Shown in pieces: positions 41,888 through 51,104 of a stretch of DNA of 64,000 nt. The stretch lies in NCBI RefSeq assembly GCF_000813845.1, contig NZ_JWTB01000010.1, positions 79,894 to 143,893 of the forward strand. The letters are read 5' to 3'. The notes under the pieces are model-generated. The model ran no database searches and was not told the origin of the DNA. It saw only the letters and a list, made by a program, of their open reading frames with translations. The first letter of the stretch is position 1, and each line of letters begins with the position of its first letter. A program made the position numbers and the translations under genes. This DNA is from Pseudarthrobacter phenanthrenivorans (GTDB lineage: Bacteria; Actinomycetota; Actinomycetes; Actinomycetales; Micrococcaceae).

Positions 41888-42324
41888 GATGTTCTCTACC
41901 TTCGAATCGGTCGGGCTGGACTTCCGTGAACGCAGGGGACTTCGGCTCCCACCCAATGTCCCTGGCACCTCGGAAGCTCCGGAGGTGAACAGAGCCTCAG
42001 GGCAGCCGGCCATGAGGCTCCGGATTAGTCGGGGAACAAAAGTCCGAACGTTTATGATGACTATGGTGCAATGATGGAAAGATGAGCGGTACGCGGCCGT
42101 GAAAAGCGCGCAATTCTTCATTCCCACGTCGCTTTCGGCCTGAGTGCTCGATGTTCACACGCACGAATTATTTCAGAGTTGGCGGAGTGTCCTGTCGTCT
42201 TATATAAGACGCTAGGGGCGTTGCAACCAGACGCGCAATTTAGAGCTCCAGACCAAGGCGGGCGTCATTGCGGGCAGGGCGCCAATATGTATGAGACGAA
42301 CATGGGGAAGGACGGCGCGAGTCT
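41888..42324. other. 437-base gene-free stretch inside the glycan locus
   Basis: No convincing gene. The only open frames (41889-42074 plus; 41882-42127 minus) have no ribosome site, no family resemblance and overlap each other. From about 42050 on the base composition becomes clearly more A+T-rich than the rest of the window and stays so through the next gene. It contains the 16-base palindrome at 42196-42211. Confidence 0.6.
42196..42211. promoter_or_regulatory. 16-base perfect palindrome
   Basis: CGTCTTATATAAGACG, its own reverse complement over all 16 bases, 114 bases before the next gene. It could be an operator with a TATA-like centre or a recombination remnant. Confidence 0.4.
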
Positions 42325-43674
42325 ATGGAGACAGCATTGCGGGGACGAATCGGTCAGATGGAGGAAGCTGAGGGCTTGCAGAACAGTTGGCGCCGGTTGG
42401 CATTCTGGATGCTGAATGCGGTGATCGTCGTCGCAGGTGCCTCGGTCGCCTTTGGGAGAATGCCGTGGGACGCGCAGCGAACTATTTGGGCCGAAGATGG
42501 CGGGATCTTCCTTAATGATGCGCTGAATGGAAGCGGATGGGCGGGAATCTTTTCGCCCTACGAAGGGTACCTGCATATTGTTCCTCGACTGGGTGCCAAT
42601 TTGGTTGCGAGTTTTGTTCCGGTCCAGGGGTATGGGATCGCGATGAATTATGCGAGTTGCCTGGTCGTATCCCTCGTGGCCTTGTGCGTTTTCTACTTAT
42701 CGAAATCCGTCGTCGGAAACACGCTCATCAGGGTGTGCCTGGCTTCTCTGGTTATCTTCGTCGCGCCTGGTCCGCTGGAAACGCTGGCAAACTTCGCCAA
42801 CGTTCACTGGTATCTCCTCTGGCTTACTCCGTGGCTCTTAATGGCGCAAGCGCAAAGCCGGGCCGGCCGATTTGGCCTTTTTGCCCTGTCGCTTCTCGTG
42901 TCTCTTACCGAGATATTGTCGCTCTTATTTGTTCCGTTGTTTCTTTACGACTTACGCAATCGGTCCAAGTGGTTTGCGCGGACGGGGTTGCTCCTTGGTC
43001 TCCTGTGCCAGGTTTTAACTACGCTCAGTTTTCCTCGATCGCCATCTTCGGGCTACCCAGTTAACCTTTTGTCCGTGCTTGAAGGCTGGTTCCTTAACAG
43101 CAGCAGCGCCCTGATGTTTGGGAACTCAGTCACTATCGCTGGCCTTATCCAGGCTTACGGTCCGTTGCCGATCGTTTGCGCGGCCATACCGTTCCTCGTG
43201 GTCTTCATCTTTATCATGTGGAAGGGAAATTCAGTTCACCGCCTTGTCGCGGCGGTCATGGTATTGGCTTCGTTTGGTACTTGGGCGGCAACCCAAGTCG
43301 TCAACCCGCAGTCCTTTTTTGACTACTCGACCTTCACAAACGCAGATTGGGACAGGTTCTTCTTGTCCCGCTATTCCACAGCGCCGTCGACTTTCCTACT
43401 GGCCCTCCTGCCGCTGGCCGCTGCTGTTTTGGCGCCTCTTTCCCGCGCGGCTGCCGCAGCCATCCTCGGCGGCTTCCTGGTCCTGCAACTTGTCTTTTTC
43501 TTTCCCACTGTTGTGGCGCGGACTGGTGGTCCGGTGTGGAGCGACGGTGTTAACGCTGGACGTGCCGCCTGCCAGCAGGACCCGGGCCTGGCAGAGGCAG
43601 GAGTCCAGATTGCACCAAAGGGATGGTTTGCAGACAAAGTGTACGTACGGTGCGATAAGCTTCGGGACGAATGA
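42325..43674 (+). CDS. polytopic membrane protein, unknown (glycan locus)
   Basis: A 449-residue protein with about ten membrane segments and a motif early on the outside (WAEDGGIFLNDALNGSGW ... SPYEGYLHIVPRL) that resembles GT-C glycosyltransferase first loops (acidic residues followed by a conserved His). I do not recognise a named family. Base use is more A+T-rich than neighbours, with more A/T third positions, a sign of recent acquisition. ATG 42325 or ATG 42358 could be the start; neither has a clear ribosome site. It ends 14 bases from the converging flippase gene. Confidence 0.62.
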   Translation: METALRGRIGQMEEAEGLQNSWRRLAFWMLNAVIVVAGASVAFGRMPWDAQRTIWAEDGGIFLNDALNGSGWAGIFSPYEGYLHIVPRLGANLVASFVPVQGYGIAMNYASCLVVSLVALCVFYLSKSVVGNTLIRVCLASLVIFVAPGPLETLANFANVHWYLLWLTPWLLMAQAQSRAGRFGLFALSLLVSLTEILSLLFVPLFLYDLRNRSKWFARTGLLLGLLCQVLTTLSFPRSPSSGYPVNLLSVLEGWFLNSSSALMFGNSVTIAGLIQAYGPLPIVCAAIPFLVVFIFIMWKGNSVHRLVAAVMVLASFGTWAATQVVNPQSFFDYSTFTNADWDRFFLSRYSTAPSTFLLALLPLAAAVLAPLSRAAAAAILGGFLVLQLVFFFPTVVARTGGPVWSDGVNAGRAACQQDPGLAEAGVQIAPKGWFADKVYVRCDKLRDE

Positions 43675-43688
43675 CGGCAGGGCGTTTA

Positions 43689-44912
43689 CTAGGCTTTCCC
43701 GCTAAGGTGACGTCTGAGCACAACTATTTGGAACACCGCGACAGCGGCTTCAGAAAAGGCCATCCCCCAAACCACTCCGGCGACTCCTAGGCTAACTGCC
43801 CCCAAAAGTATCAGAGGCGTCCCCAGGGCGGCGCCGACCAGGGTGGAACTTGCCAGCTCGCGTGCCTTGCCTATTGGCACCAGACATGCAAGTCCGATAA
43901 TTTGAGAAACTGCCACCGCCGCAAAGCTGACACCCACCGGAACGCTGAGACTGTATCCGAAATTGTTGGAGCCGGGGACAAGAAGTTGGGCTGCCCACGG
44001 CCCTGCCGCGGCAAGAACAGAACCCCCCAAAACTCCAAGGATCGGCGCAAGCTGCGAGGCCCTTTTGATCCTATGGTCAGAGGCGCCAGCGCCTCCGTCC
44101 GGAATCCATCCCTGTACGAATTGCAGGATCGGGGAGAAGGCTGTGACCGCAAAGCGAAAGAGCCGGTCAGCGATCGCATAGCTTGCCAATTCCGTCGGAA
44201 TGATCGCATTGACTACCAGCATGGGTAAATTGACGTAAAAACTCCCTGTAGCTGCTGTGATAACTCCATGTCGTTGCTGCGCCATTTGACGAAGGGAATT
44301 CCGCGGAGAGAAGTTCGCAGTAAGGCGCCCTGCACCATCACGGAGCACGACGGTGGAACTAATGACCACCGCGATGAGGTTGAAGACCAATTGTGTGGTG
44401 ACCAACAACGTGAAGTCCCTGGTTGCTACCAAGACCCCTACGCCCGCGACTGTGCCGAGCAACTGTGGCAGAGCGTCAAAAAGAAAGAGCCTCATCGGGC
44501 GTCCCTCGCCAACAAAATACCAGGAAGCTCCAACGAAGGGCATCAAGTATGCAGCTGAGGCCAGGGTAACAAAAAGGGCTTCCCTCGGCCGGAGAACTGC
44601 CAGGAGGATCATCATTACGGGAGCTGCCACGCAGAGTAGGTAAGAGCGTGTGATTAGAGAGTCCAGAAAGAGCTGGGGGCGTTCCTTACTGTCAAGGGAA
44701 GCAACGAGACCTGGGCCTACCGTCCCCCAGCCGAATGCGACGACCACGCCAAACAGTGTTGCCAGAGTCTGCACAAGAACCTGGACGGCCCAGGCATCGG
44801 CGCCGACCACCCGCGTAATGATCGGAATCGCGAGGAGCCCGACTACAGTTCCCGCGCCCACAGTTAGTGCGAAGGTGCCTACGCGAAACAGTGCGCCTAT
44901 GATTGCCTTCAC
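43689..44912 (-). CDS. Wzx-like oligosaccharide flippase (MATE/PST family)
   Basis: A 407-residue protein with about 12 membrane segments, beginning FRVGTFALTVGAGTVVGLLAIPIITRVVG, typical of Wzx/RfbX flippases that turn lipid-linked sugar units across the membrane. Its presence beside a Wzm/Wzt ABC exporter suggests that the locus makes two different polymers or decorates one polymer outside the cell. Codon use is somewhat more A+T-rich than in glf-wzt. No Wzy polymerase is certain, although the preceding membrane protein could be one. Confidence 0.8.
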   Translation of the reverse strand: MKAIIGALFRVGTFALTVGAGTVVGLLAIPIITRVVGADAWAVQVLVQTLATLFGVVVAFGWGTVGPGLVASLDSKERPQLFLDSLITRSYLLCVAAPVMMILLAVLRPREALFVTLASAAYLMPFVGASWYFVGEGRPMRLFLFDALPQLLGTVAGVGVLVATRDFTLLVTTQLVFNLIAVVISSTVVLRDGAGRLTANFSPRNSLRQMAQQRHGVITAATGSFYVNLPMLVVNAIIPTELASYAIADRLFRFAVTAFSPILQFVQGWIPDGGAGASDHRIKRASQLAPILGVLGGSVLAAAGPWAAQLLVPGSNNFGYSLSVPVGVSFAAVAVSQIIGLACLVPIGKARELASSTLVGAALGTPLILLGAVSLGVAGVVWGMAFSEAAVAVFQIVVLRRHLSGKA

Positions 44913-45058
44913 GACGCTAAGACCAACCTTTCATTCACAGGCGCAGCTTCAGCACCAAAGTCTCCAGCTTAGAGCAGCGGGAGGTCCACCGGGTCCGCGA
45001 GTCGGCGCCGTTCCACTAAGCTGTATTGGTAACTCGCACCGCAAAGTCAGGATGGTCC

Positions 45059-45982
45059 ATGTCCGTAGCAGCCGTAGTTGTGTCCTTCAACAGACTGGAC
45101 TACCTGAAGAAGTGTCTGATGGCTTTGGAGGAGCAGACTCGGCCACTGGACGAGATCATCGTGATCGAAAACGGGTCTACAGACGGCAGCGCCGAATACG
45201 TCAGGACCAGTCATCCGGGGATAACTCTCTATGAGACGGGCGCCAATCTTGGCGGCGCTGGAGGTTTTGCGTGGGGTATTGAACTGGCGTTGCAGCGCGG
45301 TCATAGCCTTGCCTGGTTGATGGACGACGATGCCGAGCCGCACAGAGACGCGCTTGAGCCCTTGATGCGGGCCATGGAGAGCGAACCTCGGCCGAGCTTC
45401 GCCGCGCCTCTGGTGGAAGACGTAGATGGGGCAGTCGTACAGGGAAACCTGCCAACCGTTAGTACCGATGCAACTGCTCAGCTGGCCGCACAGAAACTGG
45501 GCGGAATTGCGCTTGCCCATACGACATTCGTAGGTGTTCTCATTGATTTGCGGTTGGCAGCAGCGATGCCGCTTCCATACGCCGACTTCTTCATCTGGTT
45601 TGACGATGTTGAGTATACGAAACGGCTGGCACAATCGTCGTTCGGCATCCACGTCGTAAGCGCCCGGATGATCCATCCGAACAACGCTGGACTGAAGGAC
45701 ATGGGCTGGCGGCTCTACTACTACCTTCGAAACCAGTTGTGGCTAACGCGCCTTAACCCGCGGCCCTGGTCGCTGACCCAGCGTCCAGTGTTCCGTTTCG
45801 CGGAACTCTTTGTGCTGGCCATTCAGCAGTTCCGGGTTGCGAAAGACAAAAAGCAGTGGTTGTCGGGCACCTTCAGGGGTCTCAGCGAAGGGATGCTCAG
45901 GCTCCCCGCTGTGCTGCAGCCAGGCGACTTGTTCCGTACTCTGGACGCTGAAAAGCGTTATCAGCTCAGCAGCAGGGCTTAG
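45059..45982 (+). CDS. GT2 glycosyltransferase, GlfT1-like
   Basis: A 307-residue cytoplasmic GT-A enzyme: SVAAVVVSFNRLDYLKKCL, donor Asp region VIENGSTDGS, NLGGAGGFAWGIE, the LMDDDAEPH metal motif (about 96-104), and FFIWFDDVEYTKR. The NLGGAGGFA...DDD pattern is shared with mycobacterial GlfT1 and the GlfT2 family, so galactofuranosyl transfer is a reasonable guess. ATG 45059 is preceded by AGGATG; the in-frame start at 45026 lacks one. In mycobacteria GlfT1 lies between the wzm and wzt genes; here it is 5 kb downstream of them. Confidence 0.72.
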   Translation: MSVAAVVVSFNRLDYLKKCLMALEEQTRPLDEIIVIENGSTDGSAEYVRTSHPGITLYETGANLGGAGGFAWGIELALQRGHSLAWLMDDDAEPHRDALEPLMRAMESEPRPSFAAPLVEDVDGAVVQGNLPTVSTDATAQLAAQKLGGIALAHTTFVGVLIDLRLAAAMPLPYADFFIWFDDVEYTKRLAQSSFGIHVVSARMIHPNNAGLKDMGWRLYYYLRNQLWLTRLNPRPWSLTQRPVFRFAELFVLAIQQFRVAKDKKQWLSGTFRGLSEGMLRLPAVLQPGDLFRTLDAEKRYQLSSRA

Positions 45983-46061
45983 TCAAGCCCCGGCTGGAGG
46001 GCCGGCAAGTACGTCGTGGGCGGTCAGGGTGATCCGTTCGGGCTTTCCCCCGACGTTGGGA

Positions 46062-47111
46062 CTATTGTTGCGTTGAGCCTGCGAAGCGCCGAAGCGCCAC
46101 ACTGAGCAAGATTTCAAAGGCCCGCATGTTCGAGACATTTCCGTTTCGGCTGCCGCTGATGATCAGCCGTACAAGCGGGAACATCCGGGGGTGCGCATAC
46201 GTACGGAGGCTTCCGGGCAGATCAGCAGGGCGCCCCGGGGTGTCAGGGCCCATCCGGTCGAGCAATGTTTTGGCCATCAGCGTCCGCCACCCCAGCCCGG
46301 TCTTGTAAATGATCCTGCAGATGCTCCGCGGTGACGTACTACCCTCGTAGCGTTTTACAAAACGGAGAGTATTGCGGACCGACGTGGGCAGGCTCTGGCG
46401 CGACTCGCCAACTACGTTGTGGCTGTGCTGGATGTAGTCCTGCAGGACAACGTCTTTAATAGTTATTCCTCCGCTGGCGAGGGCACAGAGTCCGATCCAG
46501 TGATCGTGGTACTGGGACGGCGTGGCGAGCGACGGAAATGGGAGGGCCAGGTCCAGGACTTCGCGACGAAATACACAAAGAGACCCGGTTACCTGGTTAT
46601 TGGCAATGAGGTCGGCAGCACCGACGCTTTTCCTGTCGGTGAGGCGGCCCTTCGTTGGATCCTGGTCGGTCGCGGAAACATCCGGCGGCACTACCCGTGC
46701 TTGACCCGTCACCAGAGCAGCGCCGGCCAGGCCGGGGAGTAGGCTTTCGAGTTTTTCCGGATACCAGTAGTCGTCCTGGTCGCTGAGAGCGACCCAACGG
46801 GCATCTTCCGGAACCGCCTTGAGTGCCCGCTCGAAGTTGTGGTGGAATCCGAGCCGGTCCTCGAAGCCGAGAACGCGGAACCGCTCATCGTCGCCGCAGG
46901 CGCGCTGCACCATGGCCGCTACGCGTTGGTAGTCGCCATCGACGGAGATGACGCAGACGAAATTCTGGTGCGTCTGGGCCTGGATGGAACGTAGCTGGCG
47001 CGCGAACATGGGTTCGTCCGGTTGGTATGCAGCCAATGCGATGGCGCCGAAAGAGGAGGCAAAACCATCTGTGTCGGAATTGTCCGGGGACGGATACGGA
47101 TGCGTTGTCAT
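46062..47111 (-). CDS. GT2 glycosyltransferase
   Basis: A 349-residue enzyme of the rhamnosyl/hyaluronan-like GT2 group: AIALAAYQPDEPMFARQL, VISVDGD, FHHNFERAL, and the LSDQDDYWYPEKL metal-binding motif near 115. It belongs to a GT2 group whose members often transfer rhamnose. Its start overlaps the stop of the upstream transferase by four bases, so the three minus-strand transferases (48777 to 46062) are coupled. Acceptor and donor are not deducible; dTDP-rhamnose is made by the nearby rml genes. Confidence 0.78.
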   Translation of the reverse strand: MTTHPYPSPDNSDTDGFASSFGAIALAAYQPDEPMFARQLRSIQAQTHQNFVCVISVDGDYQRVAAMVQRACGDDERFRVLGFEDRLGFHHNFERALKAVPEDARWVALSDQDDYWYPEKLESLLPGLAGAALVTGQARVVPPDVSATDQDPTKGRLTDRKSVGAADLIANNQVTGSLCVFRREVLDLALPFPSLATPSQYHDHWIGLCALASGGITIKDVVLQDYIQHSHNVVGESRQSLPTSVRNTLRFVKRYEGSTSPRSICRIIYKTGLGWRTLMAKTLLDRMGPDTPGRPADLPGSLRTYAHPRMFPLVRLIISGSRNGNVSNMRAFEILLSVALRRFAGSTQQ

Positions 47112-47851
47112 CGGGTTGCAAGCCTCCTGCCCAGCGCAATGAAGAAGGCACGAAGGAGCATGACCCTCGCCCGGAGAATTACCCCAACAGGGCGACGGGA
47201 TTTGGGCGTCGTATTATCGTCGTGGAGCCGGCGTGAAACAGTCGGTGCTGCCACATGTATCATCTCCCGGTTGAGGTTTGCCACGATTGCGATCCACTGA
47301 TCGTGGGTTTCAGTAAGGAATTCGGGGAACGGGAGAATTAGTTTCTTTGCTGCGGCTTTGAATGCCATAGTGCAGCCGTAATACGGCCGGATGCCGATCC
47401 ACGTCGTTACCAGGTTTGCTGCCCAACGCCCGCTGTCGGACTCTTTGAGCTGCACCTTGTGGTACCTGTTGGCCGGGCCGCCAAACACGGTGAAGTTGCT
47501 TGCAGCAAAGTCTTTGGTCTGCAGTGCGGCGATCAAAGTATCAACGCGACCGGCCAGCCATACGTCATCCTGGTCCGACAGCATGATGTATTCGCCCCGG
47601 CTGGCAGCTATGGCTCTCTCAAAACTGGCAACGTAGCCCATGTTCTCCGCGTTTGGCAGGAGAACGATGCGCGGATCCTGAAGTCGGCGGACGACGTCGG
47701 GCGTAGAGTCCTTCGACGCGTCGTCGACGATGATGAGTTCGTCGTCGGGTGACAGTTGGGCAAGGATGGATTGAATCTGCTCCTCGACGTACTCCTGACC
47801 GTTGTAGGTGGCCATACAAACGGAAACACGCACTGCCCCGTTCCCGCTCAT
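47108..47851 (-). CDS. GT2 glycosyltransferase
   Basis: A 247-residue GT2 enzyme: VSVCMATYNGQEYVEEQIQSIL, ELIIVDDASKD, NMGYVASFERAI, and MLSDQDDVWLAGRVD. ATG 47851 overlaps the stop of the upstream transferase (ATGA, 47848-47851); the open frame reaching 48136 lies inside that gene and is discarded. It is the middle gene of the coupled trio. The SDQDD motif is shared with the next gene, suggesting relatedness and similar donors. Confidence 0.8.
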   Translation of the reverse strand: MSGNGAVRVSVCMATYNGQEYVEEQIQSILAQLSPDDELIIVDDASKDSTPDVVRRLQDPRIVLLPNAENMGYVASFERAIAASRGEYIMLSDQDDVWLAGRVDTLIAALQTKDFAASNFTVFGGPANRYHKVQLKESDSGRWAANLVTTWIGIRPYYGCTMAFKAAAKKLILPFPEFLTETHDQWIAIVANLNREMIHVAAPTVSRRLHDDNTTPKSRRPVGVILRARVMLLRAFFIALGRRLATR

Positions 47852-48777
47852 GCGCTGATCTTGCGCTGGAACGAGGGATCGATTTTGCCAAGCCGTCCAA
47901 GCCAGCCATCCACGAAGCCACGGCCAAAAGCCCGGTACTGTCCCTTGCGGTTGGCTCCATACAGCATCCTGAACACGTCGCTTTCGACTTGGAAGCGAAG
48001 CCTGCGGATCAGCCAGACTGGGAACCTCGAACCATACTGCCGCCAAAGGTGAATATTGTTCCGGGTCATGTAGTACACCCGGAAGGGCGCATGTGAATGG
48101 ACGTGGCGCTTCCGGCCCAGAACCGAAACGTGCCAACCGAAAACCATCATCGGCTGTGCCTGGCCCAAGGCATGGGTCATGTTGCAGCCCTTACCCACCA
48201 GGGTCGCCAGGCCGTGGGACCTGACCCGAAGGTTGTACTCGGAGTCGACGCAGTCGATGAACAACCGTGCGTCGAGCATGCCGGCGGTCTTCAACGTGGA
48301 AACCGGGATGACAGCCCCCGACTGAAGGGGGTCGAAGGCTTCTGGAAAGCGGGCCCTCCGGGCGAGCAGGGGGACGTTCAGTCCGTTGTGCGATTGGGCG
48401 CTGACCAGCCCGACTTCGATTCCGTTGGCCCGGGCCTCCTCGAAGGTATCCAAGGCGGCTGAAATGTAGCCGTCGTCCAACGCGGAGTCCTGGTCGAGAG
48501 TGACCACGAAGTCCGGAGACCAGGCTTCCAGTGCCACCTCGATGCCTTTGTTCAGTGCCGCCGCGATCCCGACGTTGTCGGGCATGCGCACCACCGAGCA
48601 TCCCAGGTTTTCCAGTTCCTGAAGAACGTTGCTGGTTTGTTGCATATCCGAGCCGTCGTCCACCACCACGGTATGAACGACCTGCTTGTTGAGCTGCTTG
48701 ACCCTCTCCGGCAGGTCCAGGGGAGGGTGGAAAGCTGAAATTACAGCCACCACCCGCGGGTCACTCTGGTGCGTCAC
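47848..48777 (-). CDS. GT2 glycosyltransferase, rhamnosyltransferase-like
   Basis: A 309-residue enzyme: VVAVISAFHPPLDLPERVKQL, VVVDDGSDMQQT, NVGIAAALNKGIE, the TLDQDSALDDG metal motif and FIDCVDSEYNLRV. This layout is typical of WbbL/RfbN-type rhamnosyltransferases. The C-terminal basic helix (WLIRRLRFQVESDVFRML) probably touches the membrane. GTG start with AAGGA about nine bases upstream. First gene of the minus-strand trio. With dTDP-rhamnose genes 4 kb away, rhamnose transfer is the likely job. Confidence 0.78.
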   Translation of the reverse strand: MTHQSDPRVVAVISAFHPPLDLPERVKQLNKQVVHTVVVDDGSDMQQTSNVLQELENLGCSVVRMPDNVGIAAALNKGIEVALEAWSPDFVVTLDQDSALDDGYISAALDTFEEARANGIEVGLVSAQSHNGLNVPLLARRARFPEAFDPLQSGAVIPVSTLKTAGMLDARLFIDCVDSEYNLRVRSHGLATLVGKGCNMTHALGQAQPMMVFGWHVSVLGRKRHVHSHAPFRVYYMTRNNIHLWRQYGSRFPVWLIRRLRFQVESDVFRMLYGANRKGQYRAFGRGFVDGWLGRLGKIDPSFQRKISA

Positions 48778-49015
48778 GTCTTATGGTTCCTTCTCGCTCA
48801 CCGAAATAGACCGTTCCTGTGCGTCAGGGAACTGTCAGACAGCAGGCTTCAGTCTATCGCTGGCCGCAGGGACCCTCCATTCGGTCGCCCGCGGTCTCGG
48901 GCCCGCTCTTCGGCGAAGCCGGCCGGGGGCAACGCGGTAGCATTGACGGGGTGCTCATCTCCGGGCAGACAGATCCAACCCCTGTGAATCTTCAAGAAAA
49001 GGACCTACCTGGCAC

Positions 49016-49897
49016 ATGGCCATTGATGTATTGCTTCCCTATTACGGGGACGTCGACCTGATGAAACTTGCGGCCCAAAGCGTCATGAGCCAGCAGTTCG
49101 AGGATTGGCGCCTCATTGTGGTCGACGACGGGTACCCCAGCCCGGAACCCCAGCGCTGGTTCGAATCCATCGCAGATCCCCGGGTCACCTACCAGAAGAA
49201 CGAGGCAAACCTTGGCGCCAACGGTAACTACCGCAAGGCCCTGGAACTCGCTGAAGCCCCCATTGTCGTGGTTATGGGCGCGGACGACATCATGCTGCCG
49301 AACTACCTTGATGTCGTCGCCAAAGCGTTTGAAACCTACCCGGAAGCCAGCGTTGTGCAGCCGGGGGTCCAGGTCATAGATGAACAGGGGATTGCCTGCA
49401 CCCCGTTGGTCGACGCTGTCAAGAAGATCTATGCACCCAAAACCAAGGAGCGCGTCCTCCTGCAGGGCGAAAAGATGGCTACCAGCCTTGTTCGCGCGGA
49501 CTGGGCCTATTTCCCTTCCCTTGCATGGCGTACAGAAGTCGTTCGCCGCATCGGTTTCACTGAGGGTCTTCATGTGGTCCAGGACCTGGCCCTGTTGCTG
49601 GACATTGCCGCCGAGGGCGGCTCCATGGTGGTCGATCCGACCTTGGCATTCCTCTACCGCCGTCACTCAGCCTCAGACTCATCAGTGAAGGCTTTGGATG
49701 GCCGTCGTTTCGATGAGGAGCGGGCTTTCTTCGAGGGCCAGGCGCGCCGGTTCCGTGAACTGGGCTGGCCGCGAACAGCACGTGCGGCTGCTTTTCACAC
49801 CACGTCACGCCTGAACGCAGCTACTTTGGTTGCGCGTTCACTCGCTGTTGGAAAGACTGATTCCCTGCCGCGGCTGTTGAAGCACGTGGTTTCGTAA
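49016..49897 (+). CDS. GT2 glycosyltransferase
   Basis: A 293-residue enzyme: MAIDVLLPYYGDVDLMKLAAQSV, LIVVDDGYPSPEP, NLGANGNYRKALE and the MGADDIMLPNY metal motif, then an acceptor domain with FLYRRHSASDSS. It lies alone on the plus strand between the GT trio and the rml operon. ATG 49016 is the only early start; TAGCAT at about 48940 may be its -10. Its stop is followed at once by a bidirectional terminator. Confidence 0.8.
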   Translation: MAIDVLLPYYGDVDLMKLAAQSVMSQQFEDWRLIVVDDGYPSPEPQRWFESIADPRVTYQKNEANLGANGNYRKALELAEAPIVVVMGADDIMLPNYLDVVAKAFETYPEASVVQPGVQVIDEQGIACTPLVDAVKKIYAPKTKERVLLQGEKMATSLVRADWAYFPSLAWRTEVVRRIGFTEGLHVVQDLALLLDIAAEGGSMVVDPTLAFLYRRHSASDSSVKALDGRRFDEERAFFEGQARRFRELGWPRTARAAAFHTTSRLNAATLVARSLAVGKTDSLPRLLKHVVS

Positions 49898-49910
49898 CAA
49901 GTCCTGGCTG

Positions 49911-49950
49911 ATTCAGGTGGCTATCGGTTTTGACCGGCAGCCACCTGAAT
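49911..49950. terminator. bidirectional terminator
   Basis: ATTCAGGTGGCT (49911-49922) pairs perfectly with AGCCACCTGAAT (49939-49950); the loop has an inner CGGT/ACCG pairing. It separates the converging glycosyltransferase and DUF2304 genes. Confidence 0.8.
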
Positions 49951-49953
49951 AGG

Positions 49954-50364
49954 TTAAAGAGTGGTTTCGGGCGGCCTTGCATCGCTCCGCGCTTCACTGG
50001 GCGGCGCTGGCTGATCAAGTTTCCGGCCCGTTTCCAGTTCTTCGACCTTGAGCCGAAGTATTCCGACTTCCTCAGCCAGAACCCTGATCTCATCTTCGGC
50101 CTGTGACTGCTCGAAAGACAAATGAAGGCAGACCAAAACGAGCAACAGCAGTGCCATCGCAAATAGGAGATTTGAGGGTACCTGCACGCCGAGAGCGCCG
50201 CTGGCCCAGAAGAGTAGCTGCGGGAAGGCAACCAGGACCAGCATTCCGATACCGATGATGATCCAGAGAACCGCGTACTTCTCCCGCAGGTGACGCCGGC
50301 GGAGCATCTCAAAGATGATGAGCAGAATGACCAGCACAAAGATAAAGCCAACGAGGGTGGCCAT
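49954..50364 (-). CDS. DUF2304 small membrane protein
   Basis: A 136-residue protein with three hydrophobic segments (about 3-20, 31-50 and 60-80) and a charged coiled C-terminus (SQAEDEIRVLAEEVGILRLKVEELE). DUF2304 proteins are encoded next to DPM-like glycosyltransferases and probably act as membrane partners. ATG 50364 follows GGAG; a much longer open frame to 50703 lies inside the upstream gene. It starts 8 bases after the DPM-like gene. Confidence 0.82.
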   Translation of the reverse strand: MATLVGFIFVLVILLIIFEMLRRRHLREKYAVLWIIIGIGMLVLVAFPQLLFWASGALGVQVPSNLLFAMALLLLVLVCLHLSFEQSQAEDEIRVLAEEVGILRLKVEELETGRKLDQPAPPSEARSDARPPETTL

Positions 50365-50372
50365 GTGAACTC

Positions 50373-51104
50373 CTAGTTGGATGACGGGTCGTTCTTCTTG
50401 CGCGTTAAAGCGAAGAGAAGGGCAAAGGCGGACCGGCCAAGGTAGATAGCGGCCTTCACCGGGTCGTGGCTCGGCGTTCCGCCCTGGCGCTCCCGCATTG
50501 CTACCCCAACCTGGCGTACGGTGCAACCGGACCGGATGGCCACAACCAGGGAGTCGATGGTGTCGCCGAGGTACTCGGCCGGGTAGTGGTCGACATATTG
50601 CCGGATAGCCTTTGCATTGGCGGCGCGGAACCCCGAGGTTACGTCGGTCAAGCGGGTTCCTGCAATGTTTGATATGGCCCAGGCCAGGACATTCATGGCC
50701 CACTTACGTGGTCCGCGTACCGTGTAGTTACCTTTGTCCGCGAAGCGGGCGCCGATGACGATGTCGGCTTCCCGAAGCCCGTCGAGAACAGCCTTAATGT
50801 CCCGGGGATCGTGCTGGCCGTCCGAATCCACCTGGATGACCTGGGTGTATCCATGCATCTTCGCGTATTTGAAACCGGTCCGCATAGCTCCGCCCACGCC
50901 CATGTTGAACGGGAGCTGGACTACTAAGGCTCCCGCCTCCCGGGCCACCCGTGCAGTGCTGTCACGCGACCCATCGTCCACGACGAGGACATCGCACTCA
51001 GGCCCGAACTCGAAAACTTCACGGATAGTATTCCCGATGGCTTCCGATTCATTCCACGCTGGCATGATTACCAGAGTGCGCTGCGGCTGGTGTGCCGGGA
51101 TCAT
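50373..51104 (-). CDS. GT2 polyprenyl-phosphate sugar transferase, DPM1-like
   Basis: A 243-residue enzyme: LVIMPAWNESEAIGNTIREV, VLVVDDGSRDST, GVGGAMRTGFKYA, the QVDSDGQHDP metal motif and GARFADKGNYTVRGPRKWAMN. This is the dolichyl/undecaprenyl-phosphate glycosyltransferase branch, loading a sugar on a lipid carrier for use outside the membrane. Its start overlaps the rmlCD stop by four bases. With DUF2304 it forms a common two-gene module, which would feed GT-C enzymes such as those at 39.9 and 42.3 kb (inference). Confidence 0.83.
   Translation of the reverse strand: MIPAHQPQRTLVIMPAWNESEAIGNTIREVFEFGPECDVLVVDDGSRDSTARVAREAGALVVQLPFNMGVGGAMRTGFKYAKMHGYTQVIQVDSDGQHDPRDIKAVLDGLREADIVIGARFADKGNYTVRGPRKWAMNVLAWAISNIAGTRLTDVTSGFRAANAKAIRQYVDHYPAEYLGDTIDSLVVAIRSGCTVRQVGVAMRERQGGTPSHDPVKAAIYLGRSAFALLFALTRKKNDPSSN

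Noticed and set aside
41882..42127. 81-residue minus-strand frame and 61-residue plus-strand frame in the gene-free stretch
   Set aside because: They overlap each other, lack ribosome sites, and resemble nothing I know.
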